From: Allolobophora icterica
Lineage: Eukaryota > Annelida > Clitellata > Crassiclitellata > Lumbricidae
Reading direction: 5' to 3'
Assembly: GCA_963556255.1 (NCBI GenBank)
Contig: OY744605.1
Span: forward strand, 34,675,603-34,739,602
DNA: 64,000 bases
The notes below the pieces were generated by a model, which searched no databases, had not been told where the DNA came from, and saw only the letters and a program-made list of their open reading frames with translations. Of the stretch, positions 32,044 to 43,746 are shown in pieces. A program made the position numbers and the translations under genes. Each line of letters opens with the position of its first letter. The first letter of the stretch is position 1.

Positions 32044-32343
32044 TCAAGCTCCGAAATCGATAGAACATGTTGCACAGCAAATGTGAAGGGACCAGGGCTT
32101 ATCATGTTGACCAATATTACAACCGAAGTATGGCTCATACGCTTTCTTCATAACTGCAGTCATTTTGTGCCTTTGAAGCCCAAACATACGTTCGCCACAA
32201 ATGTAACATGCAGGATGTATCGCTGCTGTGGCGATATCGACGAGACATTTCTGCTCTAACAAAAATGCTATTGCTAACTGCACACCATGCTGTCTATGCT
32301 CGTCGAAGACATGAATGAACATACCTAAAACTGATATTAACAT
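32044..32343 (-). pseudogene. Fragment with a Cys-rich zinc-binding-like motif
   Basis: The minus frame includes PACYICGE, KKAYEPYFGCNIGQHDKPW and HICCATC. This CxxCGE ... YFGC ... D..W.PHICC.TC pattern is familiar from repetitive uncharacterised proteins in invertebrate genomes. Only about 55 residues are recognisable and the frame is not otherwise supported, so it is probably a mobile-element or retrocopy remnant. Confidence 0.4.
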
Positions 32344-32577
32344 AATGCATAGGATATGTGTATGCGAGACTGTGATATGAAATTACTTTAAATAAGTGTT
32401 AAAAAATGGTACCTGACAGGAAATTTTTTGAATCATTTTCTTGATCCGCAACTCAAAATCTATCAAATAGGCCTGCACCCAAATGTTTTTTCAGGAAGCA
32501 GAAACCTTTGTTATCTAGTGTAGGCCTCACTATTCGCTGTTTAAATAAACATTAGATGAGTGATATATCACGCAAAG

Positions 32578-32583
32578 GGCCCT

Positions 32584-32652
<69 letters not shown>

Positions 32653-32653
32653 C

Positions 32654-32685
<32 letters not shown>

Positions 32686-32690
32686 ATTCG
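32578..32690. repeat. (AATC)n microsatellite at a non-LTR-like 3' end
   Basis: About 27 AATC units. On the minus strand it directly follows TATTGCAATAAACGAATATT, the kind of 3' end and GATT tail left by non-LTR retrotransposons; the body would extend toward about 32770. Confidence 0.7.
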
Positions 32691-33376
32691 TTTATTGCAA
32701 TAATTCCCGTTGACACAAATGCAACAGGATTACAAAGTCTTTAAAAACATTGACAGCAAATGGGGTTAAATCAGATCTCAATCAGGTATCAGTGACTATA
32801 GTTAATAAATGTTTCTATAAAGCCTATTATAGTCGATTATTTTTATTTAAAACGTCAGGTGATGGATCTTCTCTCTAAGTAGTGGATCTCATAGGTCAGA
32901 TGGCTGATCTCAGATCAGAGGTGCCAGATCTAAGATCCGGATGAAATCAAGCACTGGCAAAAGATGTGACAGATTGATGGATTGAAGGAACCATGGTTAG
33001 TGCTGTCTCTCTTTAAGCAGTAAGATGCTTAGTTTGTATTGGAGCAGAACTCTCGACTATTATTTTTATTCGTCTGTGTCTCTTTGCAATATCTGCTTCA
33101 GTTGTGTGCGTAGTGCTTCTGTTTTGACATTGAAAGCTTTGGCCTAGACCATGGCATGCCGATTACGAATAAAGACGCTACATATTGAGATTTATTTTTA
33201 GAATATATTTGACGTCATGGAAATGAAAGCCCAGTGTAAGTGCAAATAAAGCAACATACTAAAAACGGTTATTTATATTATTACACAATAGGGCCTATTA
33301 AAAGTGTAAGGAAATTCAACTAAAGTTTTATCTTGACTGTAACGGTTATTACTAATATAAACTAACAGAAATGCGA

Positions 33377-33630
33377 GTAGTGGTAACATCACTGGTGTGA
33401 AGAGCAGTAGGTAGCGGGATCGCTTCCCGCAACCCTCTCAAAGGTCCACTCAGCCTATCATTCGCGAGATAGCGCGTTGTGAAAATGAGATGTAGGACAT
33501 GATGGGCGCCTTGCATGGCTGCCGTATACAGTTAAATTCGACTCCTGTGATAACTTGTGATCATCCGTTCATACTGATTTGTAATCATACTGCGTAATTG
33601 TCAGTTTGAAAATATTAAACGAAGATTATC
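33377..33630 (+). mobile_element. tRNA-derived SINE copy
   Basis: A degraded tRNA-like head (TAGTGGTAAC, then GGGATCGCTTCC) followed by the body words CCTTGCATGGCTGCCGTATA and ACAGTTAAATTCGACTC. The body matches the SINE at 47098..47700. Confidence 0.5.
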
Positions 33631-33860
33631 TACCTGTGACAGTGTTGATTCTCCCACTGTTGACCACCTCTCCAACCTCGCTGATGAGCAGCTCTTCAAG
33701 TCTATTATTAACGATCCTAGACATGTCCTCCGTACATTGTGTCTCTTAGCCTATACGTCAAGACTCTGGCCATAACCTTCGTCACCGTCCACACTCCTTT
33801 GCTCTGCCTCCTAAGGACAATAAAAATTTCCTCTATATAGACTGATATTTAAGGATATCT
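33631..33860 (+). pseudogene. Non-LTR retrotransposon C-terminal fragment
   Basis: Frame reads LADEQLFKSIINDPRHVL, then after a frameshift HNLRHRPHSFALPPKDNKNF. This is the hydrophilic end region common in invertebrate non-LTR RT proteins. No catalytic motif. Confidence 0.5.
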
Positions 33861-34109
33861 ACTGCATACCATCCACTTCATAGCTTGCACTTCAGAACCC
33901 CTTTTAATTATCCTACTATTTTGTCATTAGTCAATTCCTCCTTTTTGTCATTATGTCTAATCGTTCCTTTAATTTTTGTCTTATTTTAGGTCTTTATTTT
34001 ATTTTTGTACATACTGAACCTTCTTGTTATATTGCTATTGTACACTGTTGCGTTAGGCCCTATGACATATGTCAACTGTCTTTCTGAATAAACGAATATA
34101 ATATTTTTA

Positions 34110-34870
34110 TATATCTTCTTCTTTATGTTCTCTGCCGACCGGCAGGTTCGTATGACCAATGACGCCATCGTTCTCTGTCTTGTGCTCTTCTCTTCAGTCC
34201 ACTGTATCCTTCTTCTTTTGTCATCATCCAGTCTAGCAGCATTGCCCTTGGTCTCCCTCGCGTATTTTCCCCTCCATCCTTCCCTCAATGATGTCTCTTA
34301 ACAGTGTTTCACTCCTTAGGATGTGCCCGATCCATTTTCTTTGTCGTCCGCGTATAGTACTTATGAGTGATCTTTACTCTTCTACCATTTGCAGGATTTC
34401 CTCGTTCGTCCTCCGTTCCGCCCAGCTAACTCTCTCCATTCTGCGCCACACCCACATCTCGAAGGCCTCCAATCTTTTATGTCGTCCTTCCTCATTGTCC
34501 ATGTCTCGGAGCCGTACAGAACAACACTCCACACCAGTGTCTTTACCATTCTCTTCTTTAGACTCTTGCTTAAACCTCCTCTCATCAGCTCTCCTCTTTT
34601 ATAAAATGCATCTTTTCCCATGGATATTCTTCTTTTTATTTCCTCGTGGCATCTTGCATCGTCTGTTATCACACTTCCTAGATAGCAAAACTTCTCCACC
34701 TGTTCTATTTCTTCTCCGTTTAGTGTGATCTTTATTGTTTGTGGTGTTATACCGCTTCTCTTGCTTATCTTCATTACCTTTGTCTTCTTTACGTTTATTT
34801 TCATTTCATATTCCAGCGATACCGTGTTTAGACGATCCATCATCCTTTGTAAGCCCTCCTGGCTTTATAT
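34110..34870 (-). pseudogene. RTE-like reverse transcriptase C-terminal fragment
   Basis: The minus frame 34843..34382 gives FCYLGSVITDDARCHEEIKR, then LVWSVVLYGSETWTM and WRRM-type pieces, followed by 3' sequence shared with 14340..14590. This is the region after the RT catalytic core, 5'-truncated. Confidence 0.75.
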
Positions 34871-35158
34871 ATAGGCCCCTATATATTATTATTATTATTA
34901 TCACGTTTGTGTGTGTCCAACTAATTAATATTCATGACCAAGGACGTCACAAACGGGACGATAACTTCGTTCAGAGTAAATTTCAATAGGCCTATACCGT
35001 AAACGGCTGCTCTTTTAAACTAAAGACTTAAAACGCTTAAATTAAATAGCTTAACGGGTTCAAACGTCCCAATTTAAGGCCAAGTTACTTAGGCCGCGCG
35101 ACTTCAACGGATTTACTTGTTACAAATTTACTTAGACGCATAAACTTAGGCCTATTCA

Positions 35159-36081
35159 CATAGGCGTAGGAGAAATTTCAGCGGCAGGGGGCAAGATTTT
35201 ATTTCTGCCCGAAAAAATTCCGAGTAATTGCCATGGCGTCGTGCATTTATAGTCACTGACTTCACGTCTCTCTAGAACAGCCCCAAAAGTCGCCGGGCCC
35301 CTGGGAATTTGCCTCCCCTGCCCCCCCCCGTCACTCACGGTTAAAATCCTTTGGAGTTCCTTCACGTCCGGCCGATTGGTTTGGGCAAGGCTGGCCATCC
35401 TTCATTACATCATCGCTAGAGGGAGTGTTGAAGTTCTCATTCTTAGAGTCAGGTTGGTCAGCATCATCTTCATCAGAACTTGAACTTTCATTAGGGTCGT
35501 TTTCACCAAACACCAAACACATATACCAAACACCTCGTTTGACACAACTGTCATATGTCGATAAGCTTACATCAGATTACATTCTGTGTCCGATGCAAAC
35601 AGCAGACTGAGTATAGGTCTATCTGAGGCAGATTGTGAGACTGCGGTCTGCTTTGGTTGCACAAGAAAAGTCAGCTGCTTTTGGGACTTTTCATGCACAG
35701 CGATGAACATAAAATTTTTACTCTGGTGATTTTAACCATGCTAATCTGCGTAGTCTGAGTCCTTACCACATTCACTGCACGTAACACGCTGTCGATACCT
35801 TCGAAAGTTCAGCCATTAAAAAGTTATATTTCTAACTTGATAACTTATGTGAACAATTAACATATAGTTTTGAGTTTACATATACCAATCTGTATCGTTT
35901 CTATCAATCCCAGTTCCTCTTCACCGTTCGTCTTTCAACTCCGTCTGCCTCGTGTTCTCTGTCCCACAACCTCTGTGTTCCCCTCCTCTCCCCTCCTCCA
36001 CAATCCCTTGTATCGCCCCAAGATCGCCCCATCAGTCTCGCTGAGCCGACTCCAGGCCGGTAGGGTGGAACGCAGGCAGGA

Positions 36082-36179
<98 letters not shown>

Positions 36180-36546
36180 ATGCCCAATTTACAGACCAAT
36201 CGGCCGATGTGAGATTCCTTGACTCTGGGGTGAATACGGCGAAGGGGTGGATGGACGGTACTCTTCGATTGATGTGGCCTCCTGCGATATGTGATATAGT
36301 TTGAGGCATCTGCTGTTCTTCCATCACCACGATGTGCTGGCCGTTTGTCATAGGCCAAGTTGGGAGACGAAGCCCTTGCAAATGCTATGGTGGTTTGCGA
36401 GCTAGTAGCTACTAATAGTCTAATACTAGTCCGATTCGGGCAAATTGTTCAGCATTTTCCCGGTGCCTACTTGCCCGAAAAACAGGAACGCCCGAAATTG
36501 GGGGGAGGCATTTGCCCCCTCTGACCCCCAGCCTCCTACGCCTATG
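35159..36546. mobile_element. hAT-type non-autonomous element, 1.39 kb
   Basis: Perfect inverted ends CATAGGCGTAGGAG and CTCCTACGCCTATG, flanked by an exact 8-bp duplication CCTATTCA (35151..35158 and 36547..36554). The interior has a (GGCA)n microsatellite and a short acidic minus-strand frame (35331..35522) without transposase motifs. The right TIR resembles the end of the 40901..41109 element. Confidence 0.82.
36076..36180. repeat. (GGCA)n microsatellite
   Basis: About 26 GGCA units inside the 35159..36546 element; spurious Cys-Leu-Pro-Ala and Gly-Arg-Gln-Ala frames result. Confidence 0.95.
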
Positions 36547-37204
36547 CCTATTCATTATGTTCCGCTACTATAGGCAATCTAGCGATTGACTAAATTATTC
36601 TGAAGCAACTTCACAACAGAACTTATTTCGCAAACTGGTATATACATTTGCAAATTGTTTTTGAACCGTCTTAGCGACTTGATATGATAGCCTATAGGCC
36701 CTAACGCCGATTACCGTCTTAGGACAGGCAAACATCTAGTAACTGTTATTAATCCCGTTAAATATGACGTCATTGTGACGTAATTTATGAACAAAATATC
36801 TCGTCAAAACAACGAAATGTTGACGAACCAAACTTCTGATTTTATATCTCTTGCACTTTAGCATCCATACCTAGATTCTGTGGACTATGAAATCTGGGGA
36901 ATAATGCAAGAAAATGTCTTACAGAACAAAGATTCGGAATGTCGATGAGCTACAGGCAGGCGTGGACTGAATCGGATGAACGTATAATTAACGCTGCAAT
37001 AAGTCTGGCTTACTGCCTGCGTCGAAGCCAAAGGAAGACAGCTTGAGCACCAATTAGGACTATGTAGCTTAATACGTCAAACATAATAGCTAAATTGGTT
37101 GTTTTCCAAATTTAATTTGAAATTTTACAGGGGTTACGTTTTCGCACTAAACGTGTAGTTTTGCGGTCAGGACAAAGCTTTAACTATAAGCATGAATAAA
37201 TACC

Positions 37205-37558
<354 letters not shown>

Positions 37559-38002
37559 ATACTAGGCTGAAAGGATGGAAGAAGGCTAAGCTATTCATCT
37601 TTAGATCTTGACAAAGTTTCCACGTACATCCTACTTGTTACTACCGCTAACATTCGTTTCTTTAGGATCATATAGCGCTCTGTTTAATCATCTACTCAGC
37701 AACAGTTGTATTACACTGATAGTCAAAGCATGCAGTGGAAGTAGAAGTGGAGATGGTAGTAGTAGGCTAGTAGTGATAGGAAAAGCACGCGGAGATGTCG
37801 GACTGTTCGTTATTAGTCGCTACCAAAATATTCGAATCCCACGTGGTGCTGATTGTCGGCGGTAGTAGAATCATCCAGAGACGAGAAAATTCAACGTAGT
37901 TAACTCGGTAGGCATCATAGTTATATAGACTACAGCGTGGGCCATTAAAAATGAGAACATCACGTTCAATTTGATTTATTTATTTAATTAATATTTTAAT
38001 AT

Positions 38003-38095
38003 TGCGAAGAAGACCAAAGAATCCTAGCTTCGATCTTGTCGCCTTTTGTTTTAATGACTCATCATTCTCGACACCAATCTCCACTCCTTCGAATA
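38003..38095 (-). repeat. Inverted copy of part of the downstream RTE-like fragment
   Basis: The reverse complement matches 38708..38799 almost base for base (for example GACAAGATCGAAGCTAGGAT). It abuts the 5' end of the plus-strand RTE fragment, giving an inverted repeat with a 600-base spacer. Confidence 0.85.
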
Positions 38096-39000
38096 AAACG
38101 AAGGATTGCGATTGGGAAAGCTGCAATGATTGGACTGGAAAAGATATGGAAGGACAAGCATGTGAGCATCAGTGTTTAATCTAGACGTCTTTGGGGGGGT
38201 AAATGTCCCCCCCCAGGATTGATGTTTCCCCCCCCCCAGAGGCCGGCAATATTATAATGTAGAGAAGTTTTGGGGAAGCAATTTCCCCCCAGGATACATG
38301 GTGATACATGGCCCCCCCAGAGAGACGGATCCCTAAAAAAAAGGTCATCAACTTTTTTGAGAGAGTAATTTAAAGGAAAATTGGGACGAATGACTAAAAA
38401 AAAGGTCATGAACTTTTTTCGAAGATGAAAGTTGTAAAAAGTCTGGATGAAAGTTGGAAAAGTCTGAAAAATTGGTTGGTCCCCCCAGAAACCTGGTTTC
38501 CCCTCCCAGAAGAGGGGGACTAGATTAAACACTGTGTGAGCATAGATACAAAAAAAGGATCGTGAGAGCCCTAATCTTTCCAACGGTTTTGTATGGTTGT
38601 GAGTCGTGGACAATGACAAAGAACATGGAGAAAAAGGTCAACGCATGTGAAATGTGGATATGAAGAAAGATGTTGAGAATATCATGGACAGAGAAAAGGA
38701 TGAACGAATCAATACGAGTGGAGATTGGTGTCGAGAATGACGAGTCATTAAAACAAAAGGCGACAAGATCGAAGCTAGGATTCTTTGGTCATGTTATGCG
38801 ATCTGATGGGCTACAAAAGGAAATGATGTTGGCTTGTGGTGAGGGAAAAAAGACGGGGTCGACCAAGGAAGAAATGGATGGATGAGATTCACGATGTAAC
38901 TGGCATGAATTTGGAAGAACTAAGGGACCTGACTTCGAATAGGAAGCAATGGAGAATGTTTATCATGACGATCGCTAGAGCTCCATGAGTTGACAGCACA
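38096..39000 (+). pseudogene. RTE-like C-terminal fragment, interrupted by a MITE
   Basis: Reads KRRIAIGKAAMIGLEKIWKD up to a hAT-type MITE (38170..38534), then in the same frame after the duplicated target: VRALIFPTVLYGCESWTM, LGFFGHVMRSDG, and after a frameshift a final NRKQWRMF. One TGA and one frameshift mark it as dead. Ends near 39000. Confidence 0.75.
38170..38534. mobile_element. hAT-type MITE, family with CAGTGTTTAATCTAG ends, copy 1 (365 bp)
   Basis: Ends CAGTGTTTAATCTAG and CTAGATTAAACACTG are perfect inverted repeats. The flanks repeat TGTGAGCAT (9 bp, or 8 bp with a chance T) at 38161..38169 and 38535..38543. It splits the RTE-like fragment. Second copy at 54998..55289. Confidence 0.85.
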
Positions 39001-39139
39001 AGGTGACAAGGTGAATATTGCAAAATATTTTAATATTACAAATATTTTAATATTACAAAATATTTAATATTTTTTCGTGTAAAAATACAAGTAATAATTT
39101 GTTTGCTAAATGTGATTTTCTTAAATCAGAAATTATATT

Positions 39140-39660
39140 CTGTGTCCGCCTCGGTTCTCATCAATTTTTTCTAAACGTCTGCGCCACTCGTTTAATACTG
39201 CTCCTGTCTATAAATCGTTGCAATATTTTTCACCAGTAGGGGCCTACTCAACATTGGCCAACTTCAGTTGTTCTATTGTTGTAAATTACCACGAAGGTAG
39301 AGTCTTTTGTTGGAGGCCACTCCAAATAGCATAGTCTACCGGGGTTAAGTCTGGGCTATTTGGGGGCCACATGTCTGGTTCTCTGAAGGTGACAGTTTCC
39401 TGAAAAAGGAAGTTGGTAGTATTTCTTGCTAGGAGCTCCGTCCAAATGTGACGGTTACATCTCTCTCGAATATCAGGAAGTAAACCTCTTTCTAGAACGC
39501 GACCACAATGGTTTAATAGGTCTATACTGCTCACTTTGGTTCCGAGTTCAACAAAAATACTACATTGGTGTTTCCCATCCGAGACATAAGACTTACCAAC
39601 CGAAACTATGATGTTGCGAGTGAGATGTTACGTAGCTACGAGTCTTGTTGCTGGGAATTG
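39140..39660 (-). pseudogene. Mariner-like transposase remnant
   Basis: Minus frame includes the diagnostic mariner string MWPPNSPDLTPVDYAIW followed by LQQK, preceded by LLNHCGRVLERGLLP. The final catalytic Asp of a DD34D enzyme falls in SPDLTPVDY. The middle catalytic block is eroded and no terminal repeats were found. Confidence 0.7.
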
Positions 39661-39863
39661 CATTTTCTTTCTTGCATCAGAATATACACGATCATTTTGA
39701 GAATTGACTGGTGTGGAAACTCTAAATGTCTTTGCATCTGTGAACCAAATGTTTCGTAGGCTAAGCTTCTCTCGTTAGGAAACATTTCAAGTAGCTGTTG
39801 ACTTCGTTGCTGGCGTTTTTAATTGACAGCTTCGTGTATCACCTGTCCCATCAAGCTTTAAAG

Positions 39864-39910
39864 ATGGCGACCGGAAGTAGACAAAAATTACTGACTTATG
39901 GCTTGATTTG
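39864..39910 (+). CDS. Candidate first coding exon of an unidentified gene
   Basis: AAGATGGCG (YY1-type start context) directly overlaps ACCGGAAGT (ETS-type site), an arrangement common at metazoan housekeeping promoters. The ATG opens MATGSRQKLLTYGLI, and the frame reaches a strong GTAAGT donor in phase 2, beyond which is an immediate in-frame stop. It cannot splice directly to the syntaxin exon at 44228, because that junction creates a stop. No further exon was identified, so the product is unknown. Confidence 0.35.
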
Positions 39911-40199
39911 GTAAGTAAGTACATTGTAGAATAATTTAGGTGGTTATGCAATTTACTCAAAACACAATTTGGTATTGTATTATATTTATACACGATTGTA
40001 CACGACATTCTCATTTTTAATGGCGCACCATGTACATAACCACGAACAAACAAGACATTTGCAAACAACCGACTTACACCCAACAAAGGTACACATTCTT
40101 TCCGAACGAAATTTAGCGGCGACCGTAGGCCTATGTGCCGCCAGCGAAATTCCGATTGTCAATGGCGACGCTTTTAGAGACCATTAAAAAGATGAATAA

Positions 40200-40395
40200 G
40201 TGATGCTATAGGCCTACGGGATCCTAGAGAGGATGCTGATAAGAGAGAAGCATTTCTGTGTGCTTTTAGCCGATAAGGCATTTGATATATTTGACTAGAG
40301 AAATCTCATGCTTGCACGTAGACAATTTGGAGTGCATTGGAAGGATACAAGGCTTATAGGAAATCTGTACACGTTAATGCGGTTCTGGAGAAATT
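40200..40395 (+). pseudogene. Non-LTR reverse transcriptase fragment
   Basis: Frame reads REAFLCAF-like pieces and, after shifts, ADKAFD (the first RT catalytic block, usually DVEKAFD) and GVHWKDTRLIGNLYTLM. A small dead RTE-type fragment, followed by an L2-like reversed tail at 40560..40620. Confidence 0.5.
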
Positions 40396-40900
40396 AGCGA
40401 GCATCGGTTGATGGATGGGTTGAACAAAAGCAAACGAAATACTGGTCAGCTGCGGCGGTTGGGACACTGGTTTCCCGTCTAACCGAGTGCCACCGGAGTT
40501 GTCCTCGTCTTGTCCGTTAACATTTGATAGGAACACAGGAGCTCCATAAACGTCCCCTAATAAAACAATTTATATAGCGCCGTAGCTCAACCGAGACCGA
40601 AGAAAAGGGCCTATATGGGAATATACATTTTCCTATATTGATCCCATATGGGCATGCTGGCAGAGGTTTTGGCTACAAGATGTAAGGGGCAGGGAACCAA
40701 AGAACACACAAGAAAGGCGCCGTTGGATTCCTGGACCTGCCTAAGAGCACAGAACCAAAGAATTCATATATGTAACAATCCATGAGTCACTAATGAAAAT
40801 GGCCGAGAAGAATTTGTAGGCGATTAACAAAATTGTTCAACCGAAAAGGTAAAACATAAATATTAAATGAAGCTTGTTATCCCGGTTAAACTCTTATAAT

Positions 40901-41109
40901 AAGGGGCGTAGCCAGACTTCAATTCAAGAGGAGGCAACTAGGCCTACTGCTTGTCAAAGCTTGACACAAATCAAGAGGAGACAAAATCCACCTCTGCTGG
41001 GGTGTACTTGAGGATGCAGGGCTATAACCCATGGAAACTTTTAAAATCCACAAAACCAAGAGGAGGCAAATGCCTCCTCTTGCCTCCATGTAGCCTAGCT
41101 ACGCCTATG
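40901..41109. mobile_element. hAT-type MITE, 209 bp
   Basis: Ends AAGGGGCGTAGCCAG and CTAGCTACGCCTATG, flanked by an exact 8-bp duplication CTTATAAT (40893..40900 and 41110..41117). Subterminal inverted GAGGAGGCAA/TTGCCTCCTC. The right end is like that of 35159..36546. Confidence 0.78.
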
Positions 41110-41117
41110 CTTATAAT

Positions 41118-43020
41118 TATTTAGAAACGTTGATTGTTACGTTATATTAATAGTTATAGTAATATAGAATGGTTTTCGATCTCAACTTTGATTCCCCAGG
41201 TGGCAGCAGCATTCTCATTGACATAAGTAAACAACTGCGCGCGATAACGACAACGCGCACTAATACAACTGTTCACGATACCTTAAGGCGGACGTACATA
41301 AGTAAGTAATGAGTAAGTAAGTAAGCATTTTCTTTATTAACCGGTTGCAAGAGATTAGCACTCCAGTGACATGCCTGTGGCCAAACATTTACCGACACAT
41401 TATGGAATCAGTTTTTTCAATGAATTGATCGACTAAGATCTCGATAAATTTCAAAACAAAACAAAAATATTATTTAAATTTGGACGTTGGACATTGCAAC
41501 AATAAACTATAGGGAATTTGATAATAGTCCAGTTTTACTGTAAGCTGCGGGCATTACAACTTATCACGGGTGGTGCATGACATCCTCTAAATTTAATATA
41601 ATCATACACATCCCACGTACGAGTAACTACTGTGGTCCTTTAAATTCAGTCAGAAATCTAACCCGATTAAATTCATAATATGATATGAACAGAGATAACG
41701 CTATGTACCGTATAATGTACGACCGCAAAATAAACATACCTAACGATACTTCCTTGCATGCATAAGGGCATACATAGGCATTCATACGTGCATGCATACA
41801 TTGCATAGGCCTACCTCTGTGCATGTAGGCATATGCATGTATGCATGCACACATAAATAAACGAAGTATCATTTTAGCAGTAGCACTCTGTGTGTGGTTA
41901 TCTTGCATTCTAGGATTTCGTCCATTGATCTATATTTAGTTTCTATAGCAGAGATCAATGATCGGTGCTCAATGTTCTTCCAGACGATGCGTAGTTGATT
42001 CGCATACTTTTCCGAAGCAGATCCTCTTAATTTTAGTTATATTTTATGATGAATAATTTAAAATTTGGTGGTGTTTGTTCCTTTCAACAAATTTCTTAAA
42101 TACGGTTTTTGGAAGAGATTTTTAACGTATATGCTGCAGGGACTATATTTCGTGTCGGAGCGATTCTTCTAGGCATGCCAGGTTCTTCAGTCTACTTGTT
42201 TAAAAGGACACAGCGATTGCATGTTTTCGTAATTGATTGGTAATCAAATTAGTGGCATTTTACTGATTAGGATCTTTTATTTCTTGATGAGTGTATCGCA
42301 AAATGATTGATCTGTCTGTCCACTGCGCATTTTTCTGTCGTCATAGGCGAATGAGTGGGTTGTTTCTACCGTCGCAACGAGTGCATGCAAATGACGATGT
42401 TACAATGACGATAATGACAAGCGAAGATGATAAGAACGATGACGATATGATGATGACGATAGAATGACGATAATCTTGATTGGAACGATACAGTTGTTAT
42501 GTCGGTTATATATGCTACTGTAATTTGATCGTAAGCACGAGAGGACGTGAAGTCTATAGTGGTGATGATGATTATGATGACGACGACGATGATAATGATA
42601 GAACGTGGTGGTAGCAGTTGTGTGCTAGCAAAACTGGTAGTGTTTATAGATTATTATTTGCTAGTATTGTTGTTATTAAAAAGGTGAGCACAATGTAAAT
42701 TGAAAGCATGGTGATGGTGAGGAGAGGATGAAGTCCTAGATGATGTCAAGTTAATGATATGGCAGGTTTTGACAGATGTCAAAATTTTCTTTCTAACAAC
42801 AAGGTCCCAGACTATCTTAAATTGGTTTACAAGATGCTTAAAGCATTCAAGTTGATGAATTGCAGTAGTCACTGAAAATATATTGTTTTCATTGCCATCT
42901 GGATTTTTTCCTACCTAATCTCACTGACGATGAACATGGTGAAAGATTTAACTAAGTGTAACCAGAATGCAAAAGTATTCCAGGACAGATGCAATCATAG
43001 TATGCTGGCAGATCGTCATT
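41118..43020. other. Intergenic sequence upstream of the syntaxin gene
   Basis: No gene or complete element is recognised. GAT/GAC-rich low-complexity patches lie at 42395-42480 and 42560-42610. An ATG at 41170 precedes a weak GTGGCA donor in the right phase for the syntaxin gene, but the 43668 candidate is better. Confidence 0.4.
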
Positions 43021-43030
43021 GGACATTGAT

Positions 43031-43262
43031 CAGAGACAGGGGCAGTGATCTTGTTTGACAGGTGGGGGGGGGGGTCATGGGACACTTTTGAACTGATCTG
43101 GGAAAAAAGAGATAAATAATTTTTTCGTGCTCACACGCGAAAAATTTGTTGACCTTTTTGGGGTTTCTTCAAAATGTGGGGGGACAAATGTATACTGTGT
43201 CCTCCCTACTGTTAAAGGTGGGGGTCTTGTCCCCCTCGACCCCACCGGGATCGCCGCCCATG
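43031..43262. mobile_element. hAT-type MITE, ATGGGCGGCGATC family, copy 1
   Basis: Homologous along its length to 61481..61695, including TGATCTTGTTTGACAGG, TGAACTGATCTGG and GGGGTCTTGTCCCCCTCG. Its right end is CGGGATCGCCGCCCATG. The left boundary is uncertain; a 9-bp GACATTGAT at 43022 and 43279 suggests it may be longer or was rearranged. Confidence 0.6.
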
Positions 43263-43667
43263 ATCATAGAAACTTCTGACATTGATTACAAATTCAAATC
43301 AAACTTAAAGCATTTTCTAACAGCACCAATGTATTCAGGGAAACTTCCATGAATAACAACATATTTTTTGGAAAAGCAAAAAGTTCTTTTAAATTTGTTG
43401 TCCATTGAATTCAGAGAAATATATGAAAATGGCAAGGAGTGCCGTTAGATGTTGGGCATTGTGTTTGCTTCCTCACATGAGATTAGGGCAAAAGGAGTTG
43501 GCTCTTTGTGCAAAACTTTATTATAGGTCAGTATCAGCAAATTTCGACACAATCATGGAACCGTTGAGATGATTGTTTAATGAGCATGGAAGATGAAGTC
43601 TACTTTACGATTTTGTTCCTTATTCATGTAAACATCACTGGAAGCAGAAGAGCATTTCGTTTCTAAT

Positions 43668-43746
43668 ATGTTTGATCGAAAGAAGTCGAGGTCACAAGGC
43701 CAGGAAGGTCACTGTTCTTACCTTGTTGGTGGCCGGATTAAAGGAT
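43668..43746 (+). CDS. Syntaxin-like gene, candidate exon 1
   Basis: ATG at 43668 with an upstream in-frame TAA, 26 codons (MFDRKKSRSQ at the start), and a strong GTGAGT donor leaving one base, exactly the phase needed at 44228. The N-terminus of these syntaxins is poorly conserved, so similarity cannot confirm it. Confidence 0.4.

Noticed and set aside
35331..35522. Acidic frame inside the 35159..36546 element as a transposon gene
   Set aside because: Only 63 codons, no DDE or zinc-finger motif and no splice support.
41170..41200. Alternative syntaxin exon 1 at the ATG near 41170
   Set aside because: The phase fits, but the donor is GTGGCA; the 43668 candidate has GTGAGT and an upstream in-frame stop.
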